From Bathymodiolus brooksi (lineage: Eukaryota > Mollusca > Bivalvia > Mytilida > Modiolidae), in contig OY804580.1 in assembly GCA_963680875.1 (NCBI GenBank), forward strand, positions 97,493,353 to 97,557,352: a stretch of DNA of 64,000 nucleotides, given 5' to 3'. Below, one piece after another: positions 47,301-62,700 of this stretch (position 1 is its first letter; the number at the start of each line of letters is the position of its first letter). The notes below the pieces were generated by a model, which was given only the letters and a program-made list of their open reading frames with translations, did not search any database and had not been told where the DNA came from. The position numbers and the translations under genes are program-made.

Positions 47301-50300
47301 AAACAAAAGGTTCAATCACCTCTCGTCTAATGAAAGTTTAAACAGCGATGGTCATCAATTCCACCAATATAAACAAAAGGTTCAATCACCTCTCGCCTAA
47401 TGAAAGTTTAAACAGCGATGGTCATCAATTCCACCAATATAAACAAAAGGTTCAATCACCTCTCGTCTAATGAAAGTTTAAACAACGATGGTCATCAATT
47501 CCACCAATATTAACAAAAGGTTCAATCACCTCTCGTCTAATGAAAGTTTAAGCAGTGATGGACATCAATTCCACCAATATAAACAAAAGGTTCAATCACC
47601 TCTCGTCTAATGAAAGTTTAAACAGCGATGGTCATCAATTCCACCAATATAAACAAAAGGTTCAATCACCTCTCGTCTAATGAAAGTTTAAACAGTGATG
47701 GTCATCAATTCCACCAATATAAACAAAAGGTTCAATCACCTCTCGCCGAATGAAAGTTTAAACAGCGATGGTCATCAATTCCACCAATATAAACAAAAGG
47801 TTCAATCACCTCTCGTCTAATGAAAGTTTAAACAGTGATGGTCATCAATTCCACCAATATAAACAAAAGGTTCAATCACCTCTCGTCTAATGAAAGTTTA
47901 AACAGTAATGGTCATCAATTCCACCAATATAAACAAAAGGTTCAATTACCTCTCGTCTAATGGAAGTTTAAACAGCGATGGTCATCAATTCCACCAATAT
48001 AAACAAAAGGTTCAATCACCTCTCGCCTAATGAAACTTTAAACAGCGATGGTCATCAATTCCACCAATATAAACAAAAGGTTCAATCACCTCTCGCCTAA
48101 TGAAGGTTTAAACAGCAATGGTCATCAATTCCACCAATATAAACAAAAGGTTCAATCACCTCTCGTCTAATGAAAGTTTAAACAGCAATGGTCATCAATT
48201 CCACCAATATAAACAAAAGGTTCAATCACCTCTCGTCTAATGAAAGCTTAAACAGCGATGGTCATCAATTCCACCAATATAAACAAAAGGTTCAATCACC
48301 TCTCGTCTAATGAAAGTTTAAACAGCGATGGTCATCAATTCCACCAATATAAACAAAAGGTTCAATCACCTCTCGCGTAATGAAACTTTAAACAGCGATG
48401 GTCATCAATTCCACCAATATAAACAAAAGGTTCAATCACCTCTCGTCTAATGAAAGTTTAAACAGCGATGGTCATCAATTCCACCAATATAAACAAAAGG
48501 TTCAATCACCTCTCGCCTAATGAAAGTTTAAACAGTGATGGTCATCAATTCCACCAATATAAACAAAAGGTTCAATCACCTCTCGTCTAATGAAACTTTA
48601 AACAGTGATGGTCATCAATTCCACCAATATAAACAAAAGGTTCAATCACCTCTCCTCTAATGAAAGTTTAAACAGCGATGGTCATCAAATCCACCAATAT
48701 AAACAAAAGGTTCAATCACCTCTCGTCTAATGAAAGTTTAAACAGCGATGGTCATCAATTCCACCAATATAAACAAAAGGTTCAATCACCTCTCGTCTAA
48801 TGAAAGTTTAAACAGCGATGGTCATCAATTCCACCAATATAAACAAAGGGTTCAATCACCTCTCGCCTAATGAAAGTTTAAGCAGCGATGGTCATCAATT
48901 CCACTAATATAAACAAAAGGTTCAATCACCTCTCGTCTAATGAAAGTTTAAACAGCGATGGTCATCAATTCCACCAATATAAACAAAAGGTTCAATCACC
49001 TCTCGCCTAATGAAAGTTTAAACAGCGATGGTCATCAATTCCACCAATATTAACAAAAGGTTCAATCACCTCTCGTCTAATGAAAGTTTAAACAGCGATG
49101 GTCATCAATTCCGCCAATATAAACAAAAGGTTCAATCACCTCTCGTCTAATGAAAGTTTAAACAGCGATGGTCATCAATTCCACCAATATAAACAAAAGG
49201 TTCAATCACCTCTCGTCTAATGAAAGCTTAAACAGCGATGGTCATCAATTCCACCAATATAAACAAAAGGTTCAATCACCTCTCGTCTAATGAAAGTTTA
49301 AACAGCGATGGTCATCAATTCCACCAATATAAACAAAAGGTTCAATCACCTCTCGCCTAATGAAAGTTTAAACAGCGATGGTCATCAATTCCGCCAATAT
49401 AAACAAAAGGTTCAATCACCTCTCGTCTAATGAAAGTTTAAACAACGATGGTCATCAATTCCACCAATATTAACAAAAGGTTCAATCACCTCTCGTCTAA
49501 TGAAAGTTTAAACAGTGATGGACATCAATTCCACCAATATAAACAAAAGGTTCAATCACCTCTCGTCTAATGAAAGTTTAAACAGCGATGGTCATCAATT
49601 CCACCAATATAAACAAAAGGTTCAATCACCTCTCGTCTAATGAAAGTTTAAACAGTGATGGTCATCAATTCCACCAATATAAACAAAAGGTTCAATCACC
49701 TCTCGCCGAATGAAAGTTTAAACAGCGATGGTCATCAATTCCACCAATATAAACAAAAGGTTCAATCACCTCTCGTCTAATGAAAGTTTAAACAGTGATG
49801 TCATCAATTCCACCAATATAAACAAAAGGTTCAATCACCTCTCGTCTAATGAAAGTTTAAACAGTAATGGTCATCAATTCCACCAATATAAACAAAAGGT
49901 TCAATTACCTCTCGTCTAATGGAAGTTTAAACAGCGATGGTCATCAATTCCACCAATATAAACAAAAGGTTCAATCACCTCTCGCCTAATGAAACTTTAA
50001 ACAGCGATGGTCATCAATTCCACCAATATAAACAAAAGGTTCAATCACCTCTCGCCTAATGAAAGTTTAAACAGCGATGGTCATCAATTCCACCAATATA
50101 AACAAAAGGTTCAATCACCTCTCGTCTAATGAAAGTTTAAACAGCAATGGTCATCAATTCCACCAATATAAACAAAAGGTTCAATCACCTCTCGTCTAAT
50201 GAAAGTTTAAACAGCGATGGTCATCAATTCCACCAATATAAACAAAAGGTTCAATCACCTCTCGTCTAATGAAAGTTTAAACAGCGATGGTCATCAATTC

Positions 50301-53300
50301 CACCAATATAAACAAAAGGTTCAATCACCTCTCGCGTAATGAAACTTTAAACAGCGATGGTCATCAATTCCACCAATATAAACAAAAGGTTCAATCACCT
50401 CTCGCCTAATGAAAGTTTAAACAGTGATGATCATCAATTCCACCAATATAAACAAAAGGTTTAATCACCTCTCGCCTAATGAAAGTCTAAACAGCGATGG
50501 TCATCAATTCCACCAATATAATCAAAAGGTTCAACCACTTATCGTCTAATGAAACTTTAAACAGTGATGGTAAAAATTTCCACCAATATAAACAAAAGGT
50601 TCAATCACCTCTCGCCTAATGAAAGTTTAAACAGTGATGGTCATCAATTCCACCAATATAAACAAAAGGTTCAATCACCTCTCGTTTAATGAAAGTTTAA
50701 ACAGCGTTGGTCATCAATTCCACCAATATAAACAAAAGGTTCAATTACCTCTCGTCTAATGAAAGTTTAAACAGCGATGGTCACCAATTCCACCAATATA
50801 AACAAAAGGTTCAATCACCTCTCGTCTAATGAAAGTTTAAACAGCGATGGTCATCAATTCCACCAATATAAACAAAGGGTTCAATCACCTCTCGCCTAAT
50901 GAAAGTTTAAGCAGCGATGGTCATCAATTCCACTAATATAAACAAAAGGTTCAATCACCTCTCGTCTAATGAAAGTTTAAACAGCGATGGTCATTAATTC
51001 CACCAATATAAACAAAAGGTTCAATCACCTCTCGTCTAATGAAAGTTTAAACAGCGATGGTCATCAATTCCACCAATATAAACAAAAGGTTCAATCACCT
51101 CTCGCCTAATGAAAGTCTAAACAGCGATGGTCATCAATTCCACCAATATAAACAAAAGGTTCAATCACCTCTCGCCTAATGAAAGTTTAAACAGCGATGG
51201 TCATCAATTCCACCAATATTAACAAAAGGTTCAATCACCTCTCGTCTAATGAAAGTTTAAACAGCGATGGTCATCAATTCCGCCAATATAAACAAAAGGT
51301 TCAATCACCTCTCGTCTAATGAAAGTTTAAACAGCGATGGTCATCAATTCCACCAATATAAACAAAAGGTTCAATCACCTCTCGTCTAATGAAAGCTTAA
51401 ACAGCGATGGTCATCAATTCCACCAATATAAACGAAAGGTTCAATCACCTCTCGTCTAATGAAAGTTTAAACAGCGATGGTCATCAATTCCACCAATATA
51501 AACAAAAGGTTCAATCACCTCTCGCCTAATGAAAGTTTAAACAGCGATGGTCATCAATTCCACCAATATAAACAAAAGGTTCAATCACCTCTCGTCTAAT
51601 GAAAGTTTAAGCAACGATGGTCATCAATTCCACCAATATTAAGAAAAGGTTCAATCACCTCTCGTCTAATGAAAGTTTAAACAGTGATGGACATCAATTC
51701 CACCAATATAAACAAAAGGTTCAATCACCTCTCGTCTAATGAAAGTTTAAACAGCGATGGTCATCAATTCCACCAATATAAAAAAAAGGTTCAATCACCT
51801 CTCGTCTAATGAAAGTTTAAACAGTGATGGTCATCAATTCCACCAATATAAACAAAAGGTTCAATCACCTCTCGCCGAATGAAAGTTTAAACAGCGATGG
51901 TCATCAATTCCACCAATATTAACAAAAGGTTCAATCACCTCTCGTCTAATGAAAGTTTAAACAGCGATGGTCATCAATTCCGCCAATATAAACAAAAGGT
52001 TCAATCACCTCTCGTCTAATGAAAGTTTAAACAGCGATGGTCATCAATTCCACCAATATAAACAAAAGGTTCAATCACCTCTCGTCTAATGAAAGCTTAA
52101 ACAGCGATGGTCATCAATTCCACCAATATAAACAAAAGGTTCAATCACCTCTCGTCTAATGAAAGTTTAAACAACGATGGTCATCAATTCCACCAATATA
52201 AACAAAAGGTTCAATCACCTCTCGCCTAATGAAAGTTTAAACAGCGATGGTCATCAATTCCACCAATATAAACAAAAGGTTCAATCACCTCTCGTCTAAT
52301 GAAAGTTTAAGCAACGATGGTCATCAATTCCACCAATATTAACAAAAGGTTCAATCACCTCTCGTCTAATGAAAGTTTAAACAGTGATGGACATCAATTC
52401 CACCAATATAAACAAAAGGTTCAATCACCTCTCGTCTAATGAAAGTTTAAACAGCGATGGTCATCAATTCCACCAATATAAAAAAAAGGTTCAATCACCT
52501 CTCGTCTAATGAAAGTTTAAACAGTGATGGTCATCAATTCCACCAATATAAACAAAAGGTTCAATCACCTCTCGCCGAATGAAAGTTTAAACAGCGATGG
52601 TCATCAATTCCACCAATATAAACAAAAGGTTCAATCACCTCTCGTCTAATGAAAGTTTAAACAGTGATGTCATCAATTCCACCAATATAAACAAAAGGTT
52701 CAATCACCTCTCGTCTAATGAAAGTTTAAACAGTAATGGTCATCAATTCCACCAATATAAACAAAAGGTTCAATTACCTCTCGTCTAATGGAAGTTTAAA
52801 CAGCGATGGTCATCAATTCCACCAATATAAACAAAAGGTTCAATCACCTCTCGCCTAATGAAACTTTAAACAGCGATGGTCATCAATTCCACCAATATAA
52901 ACAAAAGGTTCAATCACCTCTCGCCTAATGAAAGTTTAAACAGCGATGGTCATCAATTCCACCAATATAAACAAAAGGTGCAATCACCTCTCGTCTAATG
53001 AAAGTTTAAACAGCAATGGTCATCAATTCCACCAATATAAACAAAAGGTTCAATCACCTCTCGTCTAATGAAAGTTTAAACAGCGATGGTCATCAATTCC
53101 ACCAATATAAACAAAAGGTTCAATCACCTCTCGTCTAATGAAAGTTTAAACAGCGATGGTCATCAATTCCACCAATATAAACAAAAGGTTCAATCACCTC
53201 TCGCGTAATGAAACTTTAAACAGCGATGGTCATCAATTCCACCAATATAAACAAAAGGTTCAATCACCTCTCGCCTAATGAAAGCTTAAACAGTGATGGT

Positions 53301-55440
53301 CATCAATTCCACCAATATAAACAAAAGGTTTAATCACCTCTCGCCTAATGAAAGTCTAAACAGCGATGGTCATCAATTCCACCAATATAAACAAAAGGTT
53401 CAATCACCTCTCGTCTAATGAAAGTTTAAACAGTGATGGTCATCAATTCCACCAATATAATCAAAAGGTTCAATCACTTCTCGTCTAATGAAACTTTAAA
53501 CAGTGATGGTAAAAATTTCCACCAATATAAACAAAAGGTTCAATCACCTCTCGCCTAATGAAATTTTAAACAGTGAAGGTCATCAATTCCACCAATATAA
53601 ACAAAAGGTTCAATCACCTCTCGTTTAATGAAAGTTTAAACAGCGTTGGTCATCAATTCCACCAATATAAACAAAAGGTTCAATTACCTCTCGTCTAATG
53701 AAAGTTTAAACAGCGATGGTCATCAATTCCACCAATATAAACAAAAGGTTCAATCACCTCTCGTCTAATGAAAGTTTAAACAGCGATGGTCATCAATTCC
53801 ACCAATATAAACAAAGGGTTCAATCACCTCTCGCCTAATGAAAGTTTAAGCAGCGATGGTCATCAATTCCACTAATATAAACAAAAGGTTCAATCACCTC
53901 TCGTCTAATGAAAGTTTAAACAGCGATGGTCATTAATTCCACCAATATAAACAAAAGGTTCAATCACCTCTCGTCTAATGAAAGTTTAAACAGCGATGGT
54001 CATCAATTCCACCAATATAAACAAAAGTTTCAATCACCTCTCGCCTAATGAAAGTCTAAACAGCGATGGTCATCAATTCCACCAATATAAACTAAAGGTT
54101 CAATCACCTCTCGCCTAATGAAAGTTTAAACAGCGATGGTCATCAATTCCACCAATATTAACAAAAGGTTCAATCACCTCTCGTCTAATAAAAGTTTAAA
54201 CAGCGATGGTCATCAATTCCGCCAATATAAACAAAAGGTTCAATCACCTCTCGTCTAATGAAAGTTTAAACAGCGATGGTCATCAATTCCACCAATATAA
54301 ACAAAAGGTTCAATCACCTCTCGTCTAATGAAAGTTTAAACAGCGATGGTCATCAATTCCACCAATATAAACAAAAGGTTCAATCACCTCTCGTCTAATG
54401 AAAGTTTAAACAGCGATGGTCATCAATTCCACCAATATAAACAAAAGGTTCAATCACCTCTCGCCTAATGAAAGTTTAAACAGCGATGGTCATCAATTCC
54501 ACCAATATAAACAAAAGGTTCAATCACCTCTCGTCTAATGAAAGTTTAAACAACGATGGTCATCAATTCCACCAATATTAACAAAAGGTTCAATCACCTC
54601 TCGTCTAATGAAAGTTTAAGCAGTGATGGACATCAATTCCACCAATATAAACAAAAGGTTCAATCACCTCTCGTCTAATGAAAGTTTAAACAGCGATGGT
54701 CATCAATTCCACCAATATAAACAAAAGGTTCAATCACCTCTCGTCTAATGAAAGTTTAAACAGTGATGGTCATCAATTCCACCAATATAAACAAAAGGTT
54801 CAATCACCTCTCGCCGAATGAAAGTTTAAACAGCGATGGTCATCAATTCCACCAATATAAACAAAAGGTTCAATCACCTCTCGTCTAATGAAAGTTTAAA
54901 CAGTGATGGTCATCAATTCCACCAATATAAACAAAAGGTTCAATCACCTCTCGTCTAATGAAAGTTTAAACAGTAATGGTCATCAATTCCACCAATATAA
55001 ACAAAAGGTTCAATTACCTCTCGTCTAATGGAAGTTTAAACAGCGATGGTCATCAATTCCACCAATATAAACAAAAGGTTCAATCACCTCTCGCCTAATG
55101 AAACTTTAAACAGCGATGGTCATCAATTCCACCAATATAAACAAAAGGTTCAATCACCTCTCGCCTAATGAAGGTTTAAACAGCGATGGTCATCAATTCC
55201 ACCAATATAAACATGAGGTTCAATCACCTCTCGTCTAATGAAAGTTTAAACAGCAATGGTCATCAATTCCACCAATATAAACAAAAGGTTCAATCACCTC
55301 TCGTCTAATGAAAGCTTAAACAGCGATGGTCATCAATTCCACCAATATAAACAAAAGGTTCAATCACCTCTCGTCTAATGAAAGTTTAAACAGCGATGGT
55401 CATCAATTCCACCAATATAAACAAAAGGTTCAATCACCTC
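41391..55440. repeat. ~7,067-bp tandem duplication inside the 70-bp array
   Basis: Private variants recur at a fixed offset: TCTCCTCTAA at 41,584 and 48,651; CATTAATTCC at 43,925 and 50,992; TGGTAAAAATTTCC at 43,501 and 50,568, and at 46,439 and 53,507. The offset is 7,067 bp and becomes 7,068 after a 1-bp length difference in an A-run near 44,712 versus 51,781. This equals 101 monomers minus 2-3 bp. Similarity is lost at about 48,373 versus 55,441. Confidence 0.85.
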
Positions 55441-58400
55441 TCGCCTAATGAAAGTCTAAACAGCGATGGTCATCAATTCCACCAATATAAACAAAAGGTT
55501 CAATCACCTCTCGCCTAATGAAAGTTTAAACAGCGATGGTCATCAATTCCACCAATATTAACAAAAGGTTCAATCACCTCTCGTCTAATGAAAGTTTAAA
55601 CAGCGATGGTCATCAATTCCGCCAATATAAACAAAAGGTTCAATCACCTCTCGTCTAATGAAAGTTTAAACAGCGATGGTCATCAATTCCACCAATATAA
55701 ACAAAAGGTTCAATCACCTCTCGTCTAATGAAAGCTTAAACAGCGATGGTCATCAATTCCACCAATATAAACGAAAGGTTCAATCACCTCTCGTCTAATG
55801 AAAGTTTAAACAGCGATGGTCATCAATTCCACCAATATAAACAAAAGGTTCAATCACCTCTCGCCTAATGAAAGTTTAAACAGCGATGGTCATCAATTCC
55901 ACCAATATAAACAAAAGGTTCAATCACCTCTCGTCTAATGAAAGTTTAAGCAACGATGGTCATCAATTCCACCAATATTAAGAAAAGGTTCAATCACCTC
56001 TCGTCTAATGAAAGTTTAAACAGTGATGGACATCAATTCCACCAATATAAACAAAAGGTTCAATCACCTCTCGTCTAATGAAAGTTTAAACAGCGATGGT
56101 CATCAATTCCACCAATATAAAAAAAAGGTTCAATCACCTCTCGTCTAATGAAAGTTTAAACAGTGATGGTCATCAATTCCACCAATATAAACAAAAGGTT
56201 CAATCACCTCTCGCCGAATGAAAGTTTAAACAGCGATGGTCATCAATTCCACCAATATTAACAAAAGGTTCAATCACCTCTCGTCTAATGAAAGTTTAAA
56301 CAGCGATGGTCATCAATTCCGCCAATATAAACAAAAGGTTCAATCACCTCTCGTCTAATGAAAGTTTAAACAGCGATGGTCATCAATTCCACCAATATAA
56401 ACAAAAGGTTCAATCACCTCTCGTCTAATGAAAGCTTAAACAGCGATGGTCATCAATTCCACCAATATAAACAAAAGGTTCAATCACCTCTCGTCTAATG
56501 AAAGTTTAAACAACGATGGTCATCAATTCCACCAATATAAACAAAAGGTTCAATCACCTCTCGCCTAATGAAAGTTTAAACAGCGATGGTCATCAATTCC
56601 ACCAATATAAACAAAAGGTTCAATCACCTCTCGTCTAATGAAAGTTTAAGCAACGATGGTCATCAATTCCACCAATATTAACAAAAGGTTCAATCACCTC
56701 TCGTCTAATGAAAGTTTAAACAGTGATGGACATCAATTCCACCAATATAAACAAAAGGTTCAATCACCTCTCGTCTAATGAAAGTTTAAACAGCGATGGT
56801 CATCAATTCCACCAATATAAAAAAAAGGTTCAATCACCTCTCGTCTAATGAAAGTTTAAACAGTGATGGTCATCAATTCCACCAATATAAACAAAAGGTT
56901 CAATCACCTCTCGCCGAATGAAAGTTTAAACAGCGATGGTCATCAATTCCACCAATATAAACAAAAGGTTCAATCACCTCTCGTCTAATGAAAGTTTAAA
57001 CAGTGATGTCATCAATTCCACCAATATAAACAAAAGGTTCAATCACCTCTCGTCTAATGAAAGTTTAAACAGTAATGGTCATCAATTCCACCAATATAAA
57101 CAAAAGGTTCAATTACCTCTCGTCTAATGGAAGTTTAAACAGCGATGGTCATCAATTCCACCAATATAAACAAAAGGTTCAATCACCTCTCGCCTAATGA
57201 AACTTTAAACAGCGATGGTCATCAATTCCACCAATATAAACAAAAGGTTCAATCACCTCTCGCCTAATGAAAGTTTAAACAGCGATGGTCATCAATTCCA
57301 CCAATATAAACAAAAGGTGCAATCACCTCTCGTCTAATGAAAGTTTAAACAGCAATGGTCATCAATTCCACCAATATAAACAAAAGGTTCAATCACCTCT
57401 CGTCTAATGAAAGTTTAAACAGCGATGGTCATCAATTCCACCAATATAAACAAAAGGTTCAATCACCTCTCGTCTAATGAAAGTTTAAACAGCGATGGTC
57501 ATCAATTCCACCAATATAAACAAAAGGTTCAATCACCTCTCGCGTAATGAAACTTTAAACAGCGATGGTCATCAATTCCACCAATATAAACAAAAGGTTC
57601 AATCACCTCTCGCCTAATGAAAGCTTAAACAGTGATGGTCATCAATTCCACCAATATAAACAAAAGGTTTAATCACCTCTCGCCTAATGAAAGTCTAAAC
57701 AGCGATGGTCATCAATTCCACCAATATAAACAAAAGGTTCAATCACCTCTCGTCTAATGAAAGTTTAAACAGTGATGGTCATCAATTCCACCAATATAAT
57801 CAAAAGGTTCAATCACTTCTCGTCTAATGAAACTTTAAACAGTGATGGTAAAAATTTCCACCAATATAAACAAAAGGTTCAATCACCTCTCGCCTAATGA
57901 AATTTTAAACAGTGAAGGTCATCAATTCCACCAATATAAACAAAAGGTTCAATCACCTCTCGTTTAATGAAAGTTTAAACAGCGTTGGTCATCAATTCCA
58001 CCAATATAAACAAAAGGTTCAATTACCTCTCGTCTAATGAAAGTTTAAACAGCGATGGTCATCAATTCCACCAATATAAACAAAAGGTTCAATCACCTCT
58101 CGTCTAATGAAAGTTTAAACAGCGATGGTCATCAATTCCACCAATATAAACAAAGGGTTCAATCACCTCTCGCCTAATGAAAGTTTAAGCAGCGATGGTC
58201 ATCAATTCCACTAATATAAACAAAAGGTTCAATCACCTCTCGTCTAATGAAAGTTTAAACAGCGATGGTCATTAATTCCACCAATATAAACAAAAGGTTC
58301 AATCACCTCTCGTCTAATGAAAGTTTAAACAGCGATGGTCATCAATTCCACCAATATAAACAAAAGTTTCAATCACCTCTCGCCTAATGAAAGTCTAAAC

Positions 58401-59779
58401 AGCGATGGTCATCAATTCCACCAATATAAACTAAAGGTTCAATCACCTCTCGCCTAATGAAAGTTTAAACAGCGATGGTCATCAATTCCACCAATATTAA
58501 CAAAAGGTTCAATCACCTCTCGTCTAATAAAAGTTTAAACAGCGATGGTCATCAATTCCGCCAATATAAACAAAAGGTTCAATCACCTCTCGTCTAATGA
58601 AAGTTTAAACAGCGATGGTCATCAATTCCACCAATATAAACAAAAGGTTCAATCACCTCTCGTCTAATGAAAGTTTAAACAGCGATGGTCATCAATTCCA
58701 CCAATATAAACAAAAGGTTCAATCACCTCTCGTCTAATGAAAGTTTAAACAGCGATGGTCATCAATTCCACCAATATAAACAAAAGGTTCAATCACCTCT
58801 CGCCTAATGAAAGTTTAAACAGCGATGGTCATCAATTCCACCAATATAAACAAAAGGTTCAATCACCTCTCGTCTAATGAAAGTTTAAACAACGATGGTC
58901 ATCAATTCCACCAATATTAACAAAAGGTTCAATCACCTCTCGTCTAATGAAAGTTTAAGCAGTGATGGACATCAATTCCACCAATATAAACAAAAGGTTC
59001 AATCACCTCTCGTCTAATGAAAGTTTAAACAGCGATGGTCATCAATTCCACCAATATAAACAAAAGGTTCAATCACCTCTCGTCTAATGAAAGTTTAAAC
59101 AGTGATGGTCATCAATTCCACCAATATAAACAAAAGGTTCAATCACCTCTCGCCGAATGAAAGTTTAAACAGCGATGGTCATCAATTCCACCAATATAAA
59201 CAAAAGGTTCAATCACCTCTCGTCTAATGAAAGTTTAAACAGTGATGGTCATCAATTCCACCAATATAAACAAAAGGTTCAATCACCTCTCGTCTAATGA
59301 AAGTTTAAACAGTAATGGTCATCAATTCCACCAATATAAACAAAAGGTTCAATTACCTCTCGTCTAATGGAAGTTTAAACAGCGATGGTCATCAATTCCA
59401 CCAATATAAACAAAAGGTTCAATCACCTCTCGCCTAATGAAACTTTAAACAGCGATGGTCATCAATTCCACCAATATAAACAAAAGGTTCAATCACCTCT
59501 CGCCTAATGAAGGTTTAAACAGCGATGGTCATCAATTCCACCAATATAAACATGAGGTTCAATCACCTCTCGTCTAATGAAAGTTTAAACAGCAATGGTC
59601 ATCAATTCCACCAATATAAACAAAAGGTTCAATCACCTCTCGTCTAATGAAAGCTTAAACAGCGATGGTCATCAATTCCACCAATATAAACAAAAGGTTC
59701 AATCACCTCTCGTCTAATGAAAGTTTAAACAGCGATGGTCATCAATTCCACCAATATAAACAAAAGGTTCAATCACCTC
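51102..59779. repeat. 4,339-bp tandem duplication inside the 70-bp array
   Basis: Copy 1 is 51,102-55,440 and copy 2 is 55,441-59,779. Shared rare variants at a 4,339-bp offset include AACGAAAGG (51,432 and 55,771), AAGAAAAGG (51,642 and 55,981), the 69-bp monomer (52,668 and 57,007) and ACATGAGGTTC (55,212 and 59,551). 4,339 = 61 x 70 + 69. Identity stops where CGCCTAATGAAAGTCTAAAC is replaced by CGCGTAATGAAACTTTAAAC at 59,781. Confidence 0.88.
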
Positions 59780-62700
59780 TCGCGTAATGAAACTTTAAAC
59801 AGCGATGGTCATCAATTCCACCAATATAAACAAAAGGTTCAATCACCTCTCGTCTAATGAAAGTTTAAACAGCGATGGTCATCAATTCCACCAATATAAA
59901 CAAAAGGTTCAATCACCTCTCGCCTAATGAAAGTTTAAACAGTGATGGTCATCAATTCCACCAATATAAACAAAAGGTTTAATCACCTCTCGCCTAATGA
60001 AAGTCTAAACAGCGATGGTCATCAATTCCACCAATATAAACAAAAGGTTCAATCACCTCTCGTCTAATGAAAGTTTAAACAGTGATGGTCATCAATTCCA
60101 CCAATATAATCAAAAGGTTCAATCACTTCTCGTCTAATGAAACTTTAAACATTGATGGTAAAAATTTCCACCAATATAAACAAAAGGTTCAATCACCTCT
60201 CGCCTAATGAAAGTTTAAACAGTGATGGTCATCAATTCCAACAATATAAACAAAAGGTTCAATCACCTCTCGTCTAATGAAAGTTTTAACAGCAATGGTC
60301 ATCAATTCCGCCAATATAAACAAAAGGTGCAATCACCTCTCGCCTAATGAAAGTTTAAACAGCGATGGTCATCAATTCCACCAATATAAACAAAAGGTTC
60401 AACCACCTCTCGTCTAATGAAAGTTTAAACAGCGATGGTCATCAATTCCACCAATATAAACAAAAGGTTCAATTACCTCTCGTCTAATGAAAGGATAAAC
60501 AGTGATGGTCATCAATTCCACCAATATAAACACCAGGTTCAATCACCTCTCGCCGAATGAAAGTATAAACAGCGATGGTCATCAATTCCACCAATATAAA
60601 CAAAAGGTTCAATCACCTCTCGTCTAATGAAACTTTACACATTGATGGCAAAACATTCCACCAATATAAACAAAAGGTTCAATCACCTCTCGTCTAATGA
60701 AAGTTTAAACAGTGATGGTAAAAAATTCCACCAATATATACGAAAGGTTCAATCACCTCTCGTCTAATGAAAGTTTAAACAGCGATGGTCATCAATTCCA
60801 CCAATATAAACAAAAGGTTCAATCACCTCTCGCCTAATGAAAGTTTAAACAGCAATGGTCATCAATTCCACCAATATAAACAAAAGGTTCAATCACCTCT
60901 CGTCTAATGAAAGTTTAAACAGCGATGGTCATCAATTCCACCAATATAAACAAAAGGTTCAATCACCTCTCGTCTAATGAAAGTTTAAACAGCGATGGTC
61001 ATCAATTCCACCAATATAAACAAAAGGTTCAATCACCTCTCGCCTAATGAAAGTTTAAACAGCGATGGTCATCAATTCCACCAATATAAACAAAAGGTTC
61101 AATCACCTCTCGTCTAATGAAACTTTAAACAGCGATGGTCATCAATTCCACCAATATAAACAAAAGGTTCAATCACCTCTCACCTAATGAAAGTTTAAAC
61201 AACGATGGTCATCAATTCCACCAATATTAACAAAAGGTTCAATCACCTCTCGTCTAATGAAAGTTTAAACAGTGATGGACATCAATTCCACCAATATAAA
61301 CAAAAGGTTCAATCACCTCTCGTCTAATGAAAGTTTAAACAGCGATGGTCATCAATTCCACCAATATAAACAAAAGGTTCAATCACCTCTCGCCTAATGA
61401 AAGTTTAAACAGTGATGGTCATCAATTCCACCAATATAAACAAAAGGTTTAATCACCTCTCGCCTAATGAAAGTCTAAACAGCGATGGTCATCAATTCCA
61501 CCAATATAAACAAAAGGTTCAATCACCTCTCGTCTAATGAAAGTTTAAACAGTGATGGTCATCAATTCCACCAATATAATCAAAAGGTTCAATCACTTCT
61601 CGTCTAATGAAACTTTAAATAGTGATGGTAAAAATTTCCACCAATATAAACAAAAGGTTCAATCACCTCTCGCCTAATGAAAGTTTAAACAGTGATGGTC
61701 ATCAATTCCACCAATATAAACAAAAGGTTCAATCACCTCTCGTCTAATGAAAGTTTAAACAGCGTTGGTCATCAATTCCACCAATATAAACAAAAGGTTC
61801 AATCACCTCTCGTCTAATGAAAGTTTTAACAGCAATGGTCATCAATTCCGCCAATATAAACAAAAGGAGCAATCACCTCTCGTCTAATGAAAGTTTAAAC
61901 AGCGATGGTCATCAATTCCACCAATATAAACAAAAGGTTCAACCACCTCTCGTCTAATGAAAGTTTAAACAGCGATGGTCATCAATTCCGCCAATATAAA
62001 CAAAAGGTTCAATTACCTCTCGTCTAATGAAAGGATAAACAGTGATGGTCATCAATTCCACCAATATAAACACCAGGTTCAATCACCTCTCGCCGAATGA
62101 AAGTATAAACAGCGATGGTCATCAATTCCACCAATATAAACAAAAGGTTCAATCACCTCTCGTCTAATGAAACTTTACACATTGATGGCAAAAAATTCCA
62201 CCAATATAAACAAAAGGTTCAATCACCTCTCGTCTAATGAAAGTTTAAACAGCGATGGTCATCAATTCCACCAATATAAACAAAAGGTTCAATCACCTCT
62301 CGCCTAATGAAAGGTTAAACAGCGATGGTCATCAATTCCACCAATATAAACAAAAGGTTCAATCACCTCTCGTCTAATGAAAGTTTAAACAGCGATGGTC
62401 ATCAATTCCACCAATATAAACAAAAGGTTCAATCACCTCTCGTCTAATGAAAGTTTAAACAGCGATGGTCATCAATTCCACCAATATAAACAAAAGGTTC
62501 AATCACCTCTCGTCTAATGAAAGTTTAAACAGTGATGGTCATCAATTCCACCAATATAAACAAAAGGTTCAATCACCTCTCGTCTAATGAAAGTTTAAAC
62601 AGTAATGGTCATCAATTCCACCAATATAAACAAAAGGTTCAATTACCTCTCGTCTAATGGAAGTTTAAACAGCGATGGTCATCAATTCCACCAATATAAA

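Noticed and set aside
42661..57127. Five near-identical 63-codon frames in the 70-bp array (42,661; 45,529; 49,728; 52,597; 56,936)
   Set aside because: They mark copies of the same 69-bp variant monomer that keeps a frame open slightly longer; they are markers of block duplication, not genes.
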